Source: Tetrahymena thermophila SB210
Taxonomy: Eukaryota; Ciliophora; Oligohymenophorea; Hymenostomatida; Tetrahymenidae
Assembly: GCF_000189635.1 (NCBI RefSeq)
Contig: NW_002476381.1
Coordinates: forward strand, 434,001-498,000
Reading direction: 5' to 3'
DNA length: 64,000 nt
Each line of letters begins with the position of its first letter. Positions within the stretch are counted from its first letter, which is position 1. Of the stretch, positions 48,563-59,590 are shown one piece after another. A program made the position numbers and the translations under genes. A model generated the notes under the pieces. The model ran no database searches, was not told the DNA's origin, and saw only the letters and a program-made list of their open reading frames with translations.

Positions 48563-50350
48563 AGTATTTTATTTGCATAAAATTTATTTTTTTACATATA
48601 AAGTTTTATTACTTTAAAATTAATTTTCAATTCATCAATTGAATTTTATTTCGATTAACTAGATACTCATTTTTTTATTTAATTATCATTTATTCATTAA
48701 TCTAATATTATTATTTATTTAAAATCAATTTTCAGATACAATTAATAAATTCTAGCAAGACTTTAATTCTATTTGCTTATTTATTTTATTATATAAACAA
48801 TCTTAATCACTTACTTTTTACCTAATCTTAAATCTATTTTTTTTAATTAATTACTTTTCTTATTATAAAAAAACAAATAAAATGAATAATTAAATTTGAT
48901 TTGATTTTATTTAAATGGTAAAAGGTATCTAATATGTATGAATAATAATTTTTTAATAAACAAGTGATAAAATTATTTAAAAATTGATAAAATATAAATC
49001 ATCTAATTATATTCATAATATTATTTTTATGTAAATTTTAAGTATCAAATATAATTAATATATTTTTTTAAAATAGAAACTATTTCAGAATGTTAATTTT
49101 AAAAATTGATCTAATTATTAACAACAAAATAAAGCTTTTTTAACAAGTTATTGAAATATCTAAGATGAATGAATATATTTATAATTTTTTATAATATTTT
49201 TACAATTATTATTTTTTTTAAAAATAGATATTAAATGTCTATTTCAAAAATTCGATTGAAGTTTGTTAAAATTATAAAAATTTATTTGATATAGTTATAG
49301 AAGTATTAATTAATAGTAATCATGAACAATCTTAGTACTCAATAATTTTTTATTATATTTTTATAGTTAATAGTTTTTTTTTCAAAGGTGTTTGCTTATT
49401 AATTTAGATGCCTACTTTAGTAATGAAATATTGCTTAAATTGTAATAAAATATCTGATGATGATTAAAAAAATAAAATCTTAGATACAGTTATTAAAACA
49501 AACATTGAGATGGTATAAAAATATTGAGTTTTATTTTGATTTTTATATTTACATCAAATTATTTAAATATATCTCAAAATACCTTTCAATTCTCATTAAA
49601 AATCTTTACAATTCAATTAATTTTTACAATATTTTTAGAATTAATAGAATATTTTCTAAAAATGGATATTAATTTAGATATATATTTCAGTAATATTTCT
49701 ATTTATTAATATTTTCTTCAAGTAGAATTATATAATTATTCATTAAATAAAATCACTATACTTGAAATTAATTCAAATAAGAAAATTTATTTATTGTATT
49801 TAAAGTAAGTAAGTAAACGATTGAATTTATAGTTTTATATTTTATTACCTAAAAAACAGTTGGAATAATAAAAATTTTAATAGATAATTCAATCTAGAAA
49901 CCTTTATTTTTGCAAAAATAATTTTAGATAATGATAAAGGAATTAAAATTTTAAAATCTTTAATAATAATCCTATAATATTAATATAGTTATAGTAACAA
50001 AAATAGTACTTGAAAATAGATTATTTAAAGTAATAGCATTCAAATTAGTTATAATAATTTGTGATTAGTAATTAACTATTCAGTGAAAAATCCACTTAAT
50101 CTAAAACTTTACCTCAATTAAGAGTTTAATTTGCTATACAAAATTAATCAAATTCAATCAATCAATCAGTCATTCAGCAAATTAATATCATCGAATTTTT
50201 ACTAGCTGATCCAAAGTACTTAAATCAGTAAAATCAATAAGTAAATTAAAAAATAAGAAAACACCAATTAATATATATTTAAATAAGAATATAGATAGAT
50301 ATATTTATTTTTACATTCAAAATTGTCGTGAAATAAATAACTTTTGTTAA
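48563..50350. other. Intergenic, AT-rich, one tiny ORF
   Basis: Only AT-rich sequence apart from a 39-aa ORF at 49408-49527 (+) beginning MPTLVMKYCLNCNK, with a CxxC pair and a possible donor GTATAA near its end. It might be a first exon or a remnant; no partner exon was found. Confidence 0.45.
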
Positions 50351-53101
50351 ATGAATTACAATAGTAGTAAACCTCAAACTGCTTAGCAGGCTAAAAGGCA
50401 GGATTCAAACTATAATGCCAAGGATAGAGCTATAAACAAAAAAAACCCAAATATGAGTAAAGGGTAGATCATTGACAGATAGATCAGTAATTTTGAACAA
50501 CACAAGGCTATAAAAATCCTATAAAAAGAAACTCATTTATCTAATCAAGAACAAAAAATATTTTTGGCAACATTTTTGCGGCGCCATGTAGAATAGTTTA
50601 GAGAAATAGAAGGAGATCCTATGGAATTTCTCCTAGCTCTCACTATCAATTTAAAATATGTTTTTGTACCTAAAGGGAAAGTCATATTTCATGAAGACGA
50701 GAACGCAGACAATTTATTCTTTATTCTTGATGGAGATGTTCAATTTTACACTAGAAAAACAGAATAAGATATACAAAGAGAAAGATTCTGGCTTCAAGCG
50801 GTGTAATCAAAATAATAGAATCCTTACTAACTTAGTAATGTGCAAAAACAGAGATTGCATAAAGATGAAGAAGTCTTAAAATATTATAAATGCGATGAAG
50901 ATGAAAATGTATTCAGATTTTCAAAAAAGAAAAATGTTTACTTTGTTGATGGGGTTTTATTGCTTAAAAAAACATATTAGAGGAATAAAGGGCAGTCTTT
51001 TGGTATCGACGAGAAAGATAATTCTCAAACAGCAGTAGCTTGGACTGATACTATTCTGGCTGTCACATCACAAAGTGACTACATTTAGAGTTATACGAAA
51101 TATAAAGAAAAAAATTCATTTACTTTTGACTGCTTGAAAAAGCTTATAGCTCCTTTAATTTCTTAGTACCCCACTAGAATAGATGATATAACGCTTAGAT
51201 TAATATCTTCAAAAACAAAGGCTATAAATGTTCCTCTTCATTAAACAGTTTTCGAAGCAATATCTGAAGCAACACTTAAAGAAATACCTACTCTGAATCA
51301 AAAGAGTAGGAGTGAGTTAGGTTTAAATGAGTCTGTGTACATCTTGAAATAAGGTTACATTGAATACTACCTTAACTATCAAGACTCTGAGTAAAAAGGG
51401 CAGAAGATATGCTAACTTACTGATGGTGATGTATTTGGGCATGAGTGCTTATTCAAGCCTGAAAAATAAATATTTACAGTTATTTCAATTTCACCATCGA
51501 CTTAAATTTTCTAGTTAAAAAAAGAGTATCTCTGTGAAAATGAGACTCTTCTCGATATCCTCTAAGTTAAGGGTGAGCAGTTTTGGAAATAACTTCAATC
51601 TGCTTAGAATAAAAACTAAAAACCATAGAATAATTTAAGCTTCTAAGCAGCTAAAAGTGAGGTCAGCAGCATAAACAATTAGAAAGTAGAAAAATAATTT
51701 AAAATTTAAAAACTAGAAATAAATAATTTATTGTCCAAGTAGAAATTAAAAAATGAGCAATTAGTTAATAATTATAATAATAATGGTAAATAACTACAAT
51801 AATAAAGTGAAAATAAAGCAAATAATAACTAGTAGACAAATCTTTCAACGGGATAGGTAGAAAAATCAAAAAGATAAAGGAGCTAGTCCAAAAAGTCTTA
51901 AACAAATATTCCTTCAATTATAGAACTTTAAAATAATTAGTAGAAGTCAAAACAAATACAGACTTTAAATGTGCCCAAAACTTCAAGCAGAAAAGGAAGT
52001 ATAAGAATGCATCATTTTGCAAATTTCGAAGGGTCATTTGACCAACTAGATGAAGATGATCAGTTGAGCTAGTCAAATTCGAAACTTGAATAAGATTTAA
52101 TAAAATATAAACAAAAAAGTAAAACAATTTTATCTGCTGCTAGGTCATGCACTTAAATTCAAGTTGATTCAAACGATTAATTTTAATCTCCTACTTTACA
52201 TGGTATTAATATGGATAAAAGTAGCTAGCCTTACTTGGCTATTCCTCATAGATAGTCATTAACCCACAGAAAATCTGAAAGCACCCACGTTTCGCCTGCT
52301 AAAAAGATCATTTTAGTCGTTGAGGAACTAAACTAATATGGTGAACCAAAAAAAGTAGATAGTAAAGCGTTTTCTTACTTGAAAGCTAATTAAAAATAGG
52401 AAGAACTCAAATTTTCTCCAAATAAAGTGACAAGCATAGAGAATAATATCTTTAAAAGCCAAACATAAGCTAAATTAGTTCCTTGTCGGTAACCAGATAT
52501 TTTCAGAATAAAGCATAATATGTTTGACTCATCTTCCTAATCTAATTCTGCCAACAACGGAATAGAGTCGCGAAACGAAAATGAGCATTCTCCTTTCAAC
52601 CAACCATTGGTGTCTCCGTTCAATGCTTTCTCAAAAGACTCTGAATTCCTAAATAATTTATAAAAAAGTAGCTTGAAACAAATAAGATAACTTAAAGTTC
52701 CTACATTAAACATATAGTAATCCATATATTATTCTTGTGGTGTTATCAATAATATTTAAAGAGAAAATTAGCCTTATTAATAATAACAACAACAATAGCC
52801 TCAACAACAATAACAACAGTAATATATGAACTAATATTAATAGATATTTACACCATAATCAAGCCGTTCGAGTGAAGAATAATCAAAGATGGAGAACTCT
52901 TACAAACAATAAGTTTAAACTCCTAATAGACTACCTCTAAATAAATAAATTCCTGTGAACTCTCCTATAAAATTATTTGATTAGATAAAATCTCCAATTC
53001 AATAAAATTATTTAAATTTTAAAACTAAATATTTCAACCCACTTCATACACAAAGAGAAAGAGGTACTACTGCTACTGCTTAAAAACTTTAAGCAAACTG
53101 A
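50351..53101 (+). CDS. Protein with two degenerate cyclic-nucleotide-binding domains
   Basis: Single exon, 916 aa, TGA at 53099. Residues about 85-240 form one cNMP-binding-like beta roll: LALTINLKYVFVPKGKVIFH, ADNLFFILDGDVQFYTR, then after an insert KGQSFGIDEKDNSQTAVAW. Residues about 300-400 form a second: VYILKQGYIEYYLNYQ, LTDGDVFGHECLF, FTVISISPSTQIFQLKKEYL. The phosphate-binding cassette, normally FGE(x)nRxA, lacks the Arg in both copies, so cAMP/cGMP binding is doubtful. The C-terminal 500 residues are disordered, Ser/Asn/Gln-rich with SP sites, a coiled-coil piece (about 440-480) and a poly-Gln tract (QQQQQQPQQQQQQQQ, about 812-827). No channel TM or kinase domain, unlike PKA or PKG. 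Likely a cytosolic scaffold or ciliary protein; function unknown. Confidence 0.82.
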
Positions 53102-53966
53102 ATTTTACATTACCCCAATAAAACTATATATATATATATATATATTAATCAACTAACTAATAAACAACTAATTTATGAAAACTTGATACTTTATCTTGAT
53201 TATTTCTAAAATTAATAATACAATTTTGTTTATTCGTTCATATTCTAAGTTTACATTAAAAATATTACTTTATTTTATTAAAATTTCTAATAGATACTGA
53301 ATTAAATATTATTAATTAATTTCTTAAAATTATTGATAACAGGACAATAAAATTATATTTAAAATAATATTTATTTTTTTTAACTTTTAAAAAATGAAAT
53401 ATAAAAATATAGCAATTAAAATTTTTTTTAAAATTAAATCTCCTTCATTTTCAACGAATTTTACCCACAAAAACAAAAATAAATGAGATATTATATAAAA
53501 AACTTTAAGCAAATTAAAATTTATTTATATTTCTCCCTTATAAAATTTAGAATAAAGCAGCTAACTAATTAATCGAAAAGAACTTTTTATTTCATCTTGA
53601 TTATTTCAAAATTTAATACAATTTTGTTTTATTCAAAAAATATCTCTCAATTTTTAAGTTCTACCAATTGTTAATGTACCTAAATGTAATATTATTTATT
53701 TTTTTAAATATTGCATTAAGGATAATAAAATAATTATATATATTAAAAAAAAAAGAGTTAATTTAAAAAATATAATTAATTATAAAATGATATGTAAACT
53801 TTTTGAAAAATAAAAAGTAAATTTTAGTAGCAACCTAGCTAGCTAGCTAACTAGCTGTTAGTTTAATAAATTATCTCGTCTTTAAAAAATAAGTATCTAT
53901 CTGTATCAATTTGTTTAATTTTTAAGTAAATTTTATATTTAAATTAAAAAAATAGCTTGATTAAAA
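53102..53966. other. Intergenic, AT-rich
   Basis: A (TA)n tract at 53125-53146 and CTAG-type tetranucleotides at 53836-53858 are the only features seen. The two halves share a degenerate stretch: CTTGATTATTTC recurs at about 53192 and 53595. Confidence 0.55.
53125..53146. repeat. (TA)n microsatellite
   Basis: Eleven TA dinucleotides just downstream of the cNMP-binding-like gene. Confidence 0.9.
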
Positions 53967-55182
53967 ATGGAAAACTTAGAAAATTTGGAAACTATTGAAG
54001 ACAGGTACTAAAAGATCAAAAAAATAGGAGAAGGTACATACGGAAAAGTATTCTAAGCGAAAGATTTAAAAACTGATTAAATAGTAGCCTTAAAGAAAGT
54101 GAAGAATGACTATGAAGAAATTGGTGACGAAGGTATTCCTTCAACAGCTCTCAGAGAAATTTCTTGCTTAAAAGCACTGGATCATCCTAATGTGGTTAAG
54201 TAATAAATAAATAAATAACTATAAAATTAGCATTATTTGTAAAATGATTTTACTTAAACAGATTGGTTGACGTTGTTTACATTATGAAAAAGAATAAGCT
54301 TTATCTTGTTTTTGAATACATAGACTACGATCTAAAAGCATATCAGAAAAAAATTGGAAAAATACCTGAGCAGACAGTAAAGGTTTGGTCATATTCTTTC
54401 TTTCAATAATACATTCATTCATCCATCCATCAATATATTCATTAATTGCTTTTTTGGAATTTTTATGATTTATTTTTTGATAAATGAATGATGCCTAAAA
54501 TAATTTAATTTAATTTAGTCGTACATGCACCAGATCTTAAAAGGGATTGAGCATTGCCATTCTAGGAGAATATTTCATAGAGATTTGAAGCCTTAAAATA
54601 TATTAGTTAATAACAAGGGTGATATTAAGATTGCAGATTTTGGCCTTGGCAAAATATTTGGAATCCCTCTTAACACTATCACTCATGAAGTAGAAACTCT
54701 ATGGTACAGAGCTCCTGAGATACTTTTAGGTGATAAACTTTATTCGCTCCCTGTTGATGTTTGGTCTATAGGGTGTATATTTGCTGAGTTGATTATAGGT
54801 CATCCTCTTTTTCATGGAGATAGTGAAATTGATTAGATTTTCAAAATATTTTAGTTTTTTGGCACTCCAAAATCTTCAAAGTTAGAAGGCACTTATAATT
54901 TAAAATATTGGTCAAATCTATTTCCACGCTTTAAATCCTAAAAAGATGAAATTTTAAAGCCAATAATTGAGACCGATCCTCAAGCAGCTGATTTGCTAGT
55001 AAAGTTAATAGACATTGAGCCTGCCAAGAGAATATCTGTGAGCCAGGCCTTAAAGCATCCTTATTTCGATAATATCTAATCACCATTGAACAGCTGTAAA
55101 TTTAATTAAATTAAAATAATAATTTCTGATAAATTAGTTAATTTGTAAATTTTTAATTATTCTAGAGATATTTAATTTTTGA
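53967..55182 (+). CDS. Cyclin-dependent protein kinase
   Basis: CDK-type Ser/Thr kinase acting with a cyclin in cell-cycle control. Exons 53967-54199, 54262-54382, 54519-55095 and 55166-55182 give 315 aa. Gly loop [12 protein letters not shown]; catalytic Lys in VALKKV; the cyclin-binding helix reads [14 protein letters not shown] (PSTALRE in place of PSTAIRE); [14 protein letters not shown] is typical of CDK1/2; [21 protein letters not shown], the T-loop [17 protein letters not shown] with the activating Thr position, then [14 protein letters not shown] and [16 protein letters not shown]. Both inhibitory-site residues (T-Y in the Gly loop) are present. The last intron (55096-55165) is optional: reading through also stays open to TGA at 55197, giving 344 aa with a different tail. 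Similar in size to canonical CDK1/2. Confidence 0.93.
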
Positions 55183-55885
55183 TCAAAAAGACTGACTGAC
55201 TGACTGACTCTGCTGATTATTTAGAAAATTGGAAAACACACTTTAAAAATAAAAAGTTTAAAGTAATGTCAACTCAAGTTAACATTCTTTAAAAAAGTTA
55301 TTTGAAAAAGTGTTTTCATTTTATAAACTAATTATTTAAATATAAAATCAGTATTTATTCTATGAAAAAAGTTTTATTTATAAATCTTCTATGTAATTTA
55401 AAATTATTTATTGATTTTTCATGATAAAAAATAAATTAAATATTACTGTTGATTCTAATTTTTAAGGTGCTGAAAATGACTTTTTGTAAAAAAAATATGA
55501 ACATCTTTTTTACATTTTTAATTTTTAAAATCAGCTTGAAAAAAAGTTTTAATCTAAGAGGATCTACATTGTATTTGCTTTTATTATTTTTGATTTAAGA
55601 TGTGTTTTTAATTAAAATCAAAACAAAACAAATTAATAATTTAGTAAAAATTAATAAAAATATTCTAGAAAATAAAATATTTTTATAACTAAGATTACAT
55701 TTGCTAATATAGGAAATTTTTTTGATAAAATAAATTTAAATTCTAATTATTTTAATTTTTAGGTACTTTTTATGCTGTAAGAAGAAATAGGAAAAATAAA
55801 GAAAGAAAAGATGTAAATAAGTTAACAAATAAATAAAATATTTTAGTTTTAGATTATAAAGAATTAATTAATTAATATTTTTTAA
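55183..55885. other. Intergenic between convergent CDK and CIB-like genes
   Basis: AT-rich 3' flanks; a (GACT)n tract at 55190-55209. No gene seen. Confidence 0.6.
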
Positions 55886-56968
55886 TCAGAAATATATGGT
55901 GCAGTTTTTTTCAAAATCAGTTTCCCATAGATTTAACTATAAATCTTCATATTTAAGGAAACCTTCTTAATTTGTTTCAGTTTCACTAAACACAGCTACA
56001 GCTAATCTTTCAATTTCACTTTTGTTCATTAATTTTTCCCCTGTATGAGGATCTGTAAAAAGGAGAGTTATACCTTTAATTAAGTCATCTTTACTAAGCA
56101 TACCATCTTCATCGAAGTCAAATATTCTGAATAGAACTATGTGAATAGTAAATAAATTGTTATTTATTTTTAACTGAATTGATAATAAATAAATAAATAT
56201 ATAAAGACTTACATCTCGATTTGTTTGAAGATGAGGCTTTGGCTGAAAATACATTTAAAATTTTACAAAATAGCTTGAAATCAATAAAAGAATAATTTAG
56301 TTATTTGGATGAGTATTTGTTAGAAGTAATTCCTTCTTATGTATTATTATTAAGTGGAGTTATTTTATATAGTTTTTTTTTTGTTCCATTTACAGACGCA
56401 AAATTTAAAAAGTTAGCCTTTGGCAAATCAGCAGCACTTTTTGATTATCTTCTAGAATAGTTTTTTTAATCTGCCTTTTCCTAGTTGCTAGCCTCTTAAC
56501 CAGTATTATTATCAAGAGTAAGGTTTTTACCTTAAAGATACTTTGACTGCTCTTTTATTAATTCTAATCCATCAATCAGCCTTGATTTGAAAGGCGAATT
56601 TTAGAGTTCATCTAAGTTGAGAAATTAAGTTATTGACAATTTTTGCTGAAAATTTTCATTTTTAATAGTAAAAATAGTAAAAATATAAAGTTTTAAGTGA
56701 AATCAAAATTAAATAAAATACATTTTCCTTTTAATCCAGCTGATAAAACCTGAAATAGAGGTTTAAAATTTCCTTTTCTGTGACTTTTTTTAGTAAATTT
56801 GATTATTAAAATTTATTATGTAGAAATAAGGAAAAAAATAGATAGATATTTTTGAATCTTACAATCTGTATCCTTCTAAATTATATTCAGGTCCGAAGGC
56901 GTTACATTTTAGTTCGATAAATAAACAACTTCATCTAAATAACTTCCTTTGCTTAATAATCCTCCCAT
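55886..56968 (-). CDS. CIB/calcineurin-B-like EF-hand protein
   Basis: Calcium and integrin-binding (CIB) type EF-hand protein, a small Ca/Mg sensor that regulates partner proteins at membranes. Exons in gene order: 56968-56863, 56783-56722, 56645-56213, 56136-55886; 283 aa, phases fit. N-terminus MGGLLSKGSYL could be myristoylated (Met-Gly). VTPSDLNIIQKDTDFTEKEI with LNLYFRFYQLDQKEN is the first pseudo EF-hand region, QFLNLDELQNSPFKSRL the CIB-typical NPFKxRI segment. Then comes an insert of about 90 residues, YSFIDFKLFCKILNVFSA, and EF3: FRIFDFDEDGMLSKDDL, loop position 12 being Asp as in CIB1 (Mg-preferring). EF4 loop ETNQEGFLKYED is acceptable. Ordinary CIBs are about 190 aa; the extra length is the insert. 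Confidence 0.88.
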
Positions 56969-57954
56969 TTATACGTAGTTGCTAAAATGTTTGATTTTCT
57001 TAATTTTTGATATTGCTTGCTTAATAAATTAATTGATTAATAAATAGATATTCTTATGAGCAAAAAGCTGGCTGGCTGGCTCACAACCAAACTTTTTGAT
57101 TAAGTTAAACTTTTCTATTACTATTTATTAATCTTTTTTTTAAACAGTAAAAAAGCAAAAAAATATATTAAAATCACTTTTTACCACAATTTTTCTCTAA
57201 TATGATTTAACAATATTCCTAAAAATCATTATTAGAGTAGAAATTTATTATATTATGATCAAAATATATTTTTAATTTATTGAATCTTGGTTATTATTTT
57301 TACTCACTACCAACTAAGTTTCAATATTTCTAATAGCCTTCTTTGATTACAAATGTGAAAAATAAATAGTTAACTTTAAACTCTTTCTTCTTTATGGTTA
57401 GATCAATAGATTTATATCAACAATATGAGAATAAAATAATTAAAATAAACTATTAATAAGTTTTTAATTCAATTAATCTTATTGAAATTAAACATTTTAA
57501 AAATATCATTATAATCTATATGGATAATGTATTTATTTATTCTTAATGAATATTAATCTTTTAATTTGTCTAAACAAAATAAAAACACCTAAAAATTTCA
57601 AGAAGAAATTTTATTTATTTATTATTAATATAATCATTTTTATAATATAGATAGATAGACATTCCAATCATAATTTATTCATTCATAATTGTGTGTTTAA
57701 CAGTTACCATTGTGCAAAAAAGAAATCTTAAGATGGTAGAAATATGTTTTTTTATATTGAAATAAATTAAATAAAAAACATAATTAATTCTATAAAACTA
57801 TTCGAATTTTTAAAAACTGTTAAATGATAAAAATATTTTAAAAGTTTTGTTGATTAATAAAATAGTTTTTATGATTTACAGTGGAATTTACAAAATAAAT
57901 AAATAGATAGATAGATAGATAGATAAATAAATAAGATATCATTTAAAATTTTTT
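56969..57954. other. Intergenic between two minus-strand genes
   Basis: AT-rich. Contains a CTGG/GCTG short repeat near 57068-57081 and a (GATA)n tract at 57903-57926. A stretch at 57305-57360 looks slightly coding on the minus strand but could not be placed in a gene. Confidence 0.5.
57903..57926. repeat. (GATA)n tetranucleotide repeat
   Basis: Five to six tandem GATA units, just downstream of the 138-aa gene's stop codon. Confidence 0.9.
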
Positions 57955-58690
57955 TCAGTTCATTTCATATAATAGCAAAGGTGATTTAATATTGACATCA
58001 AAGACATAGTATAAATTAAATGATTTTGCATCTTACTTTTTGATCTCTCCTTATGTTTTATATGCTTCACCTAATGTGTCAGTAAAATTGATCCTTTTAT
58101 TTTATTTATTTAATTAGTAATTAAGTAGCATTATTTTTGATTATGTTTTAAGTTATATTTGTTTGTTATTCTAACTAAAAATATTCAATAAATTAGTATA
58201 AAATATGATATTCCATTATAAATAAATAAATGACTTCTTACTCTTCTTTTTTTTCCAGGTCTTTGTACAACTTAACATTACAAATCCTTTTGAATAATTT
58301 AAATTAGTTAATCTTTTGGTCTGAGCTCATTTATTTCAATTAAAATTTACTTTCCATGCCTGTTTTCAATTTTGCTCAATACACAAAAAATTGGATCTTT
58401 TGCCTTCATATCTAACTCAAAATCAGCAAAGTGCCAATTATTTTCTATCAACTTAGTATTTTAGCAAATTTATGTTATCAAGCGAATTAAAATTAACTTA
58501 CAATAAACTTAATATGCATCCATCCTTAGTTTTCTGGAGGTATTTCAACTTTTGGCTAATGTATATTTTATCAAAAACATATTGTAAATGCAATTCTTAA
58601 TTAAGCAATTACATATAAATAATTTGTATATTGCTGTTCTTTTTGCACCTCTTTTTTATCTTTTGGTTCACTCTTCTCTTTTTTGCCCAT
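57955..58690 (-). CDS. Compact conserved-looking protein of 138 aa, unrecognised
   Basis: Five small exons in gene order: 58690-58613, 58555-58502, 58451-58351, 58286-58242, 58093-57955; introns 57, 50, 64 and 148 nt, all phases fit. Protein: a Lys/Glu-rich N-terminus (MGKKEKSEPKDKKEVQK), then a region that looks strongly constrained, with PENQGWMHIKFIL, NNWHFADFELD, KDPIFCVLSKIENRHGKI, CNVKLYKDLEKKEEI, and LGEAYKTQGEI, ending in DVNIKSPLLLYEM. Alternating strands and helices and exact end suggest a single ubiquitin-like or small alpha/beta domain. I do not recognise the family with certainty; it has the look of a small ciliary or conserved eukaryotic protein (motif W-x-F-x-D-F-E-L-D...DPI...RHG). 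The optional 64-nt intron was chosen because it is the only splice keeping the later frame. Confidence 0.78.
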
Positions 58691-59590
58691 TTTATCTATA
58701 CAGATTCGCTTTTAGATATATTATCTTAATTTTTAACACTTTTAGTAAAATATAAAGTTGCTGGATTGTTTTTAGATATTAAAATTATATTTTAATTCAA
58801 TAAATCGTATAAGATTTTTGCTATATAAGTTCAATATTTCTAATAATCAATCTAAGTAAAATAATAATAGAATAATATTTTTTTTTAATTTAGTAATTTT
58901 TATGACAAATTATATAAACTAATTCATAAAGTTGAACTTAATGATAATATCTTTAAAAAGTTTAGCAAAGTAGAAATAACATTTTTGTTTGTATTTTTAA
59001 TAATTAGATAGATGAAAAGTTAAAATATAATTTATTAGCCTTTACTTCAATATTTTCTAGAATAAAATCAATATTATAACAAAATACATTCAATAACTAA
59101 AGTGGGTATTTTTATAAAATGAATTACAAATAGAATAAATTAAAATTAAAAATTTATTTAAAGTTAACATTTTTAAATGTTTGATCATCAAATTTTAACC
59201 CTGTATAACAAGTTTTTATAGTTTATATTGATAAAAATGTAGTGAATTTTATTGAATTTTTTTAATTTAAAAAACCACTTTTACTTAAGAATCGAACTTA
59301 TAAAAATTCTACTTCTTATTTCTTATAAATTTTAATAAAATATTTTTTATTTTAAAACAGTTATTAGTTGAAGATATGATCAATCAAATGATCATTATCA
59401 TAATTTGTGAATTAAGAAAAATTAATAAATAAATAAAATTAATTTTGAACAAAATTGGAAATTATTAAAATAAATATTTAACAGTTTAAAATTTAAAAAT
59501 AAATTTAATTTTTATATATTAATTATTTTTCAAGGATTTATTCAATTTTTAATATAAATATCCTTTTTATTATAAATTCAAAATTTTTAA
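58691..59590. other. Intergenic, AT-rich
   Basis: Promoter side of the 138-aa gene and 3' flank of the coiled-coil gene. No feature seen. Confidence 0.6.
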
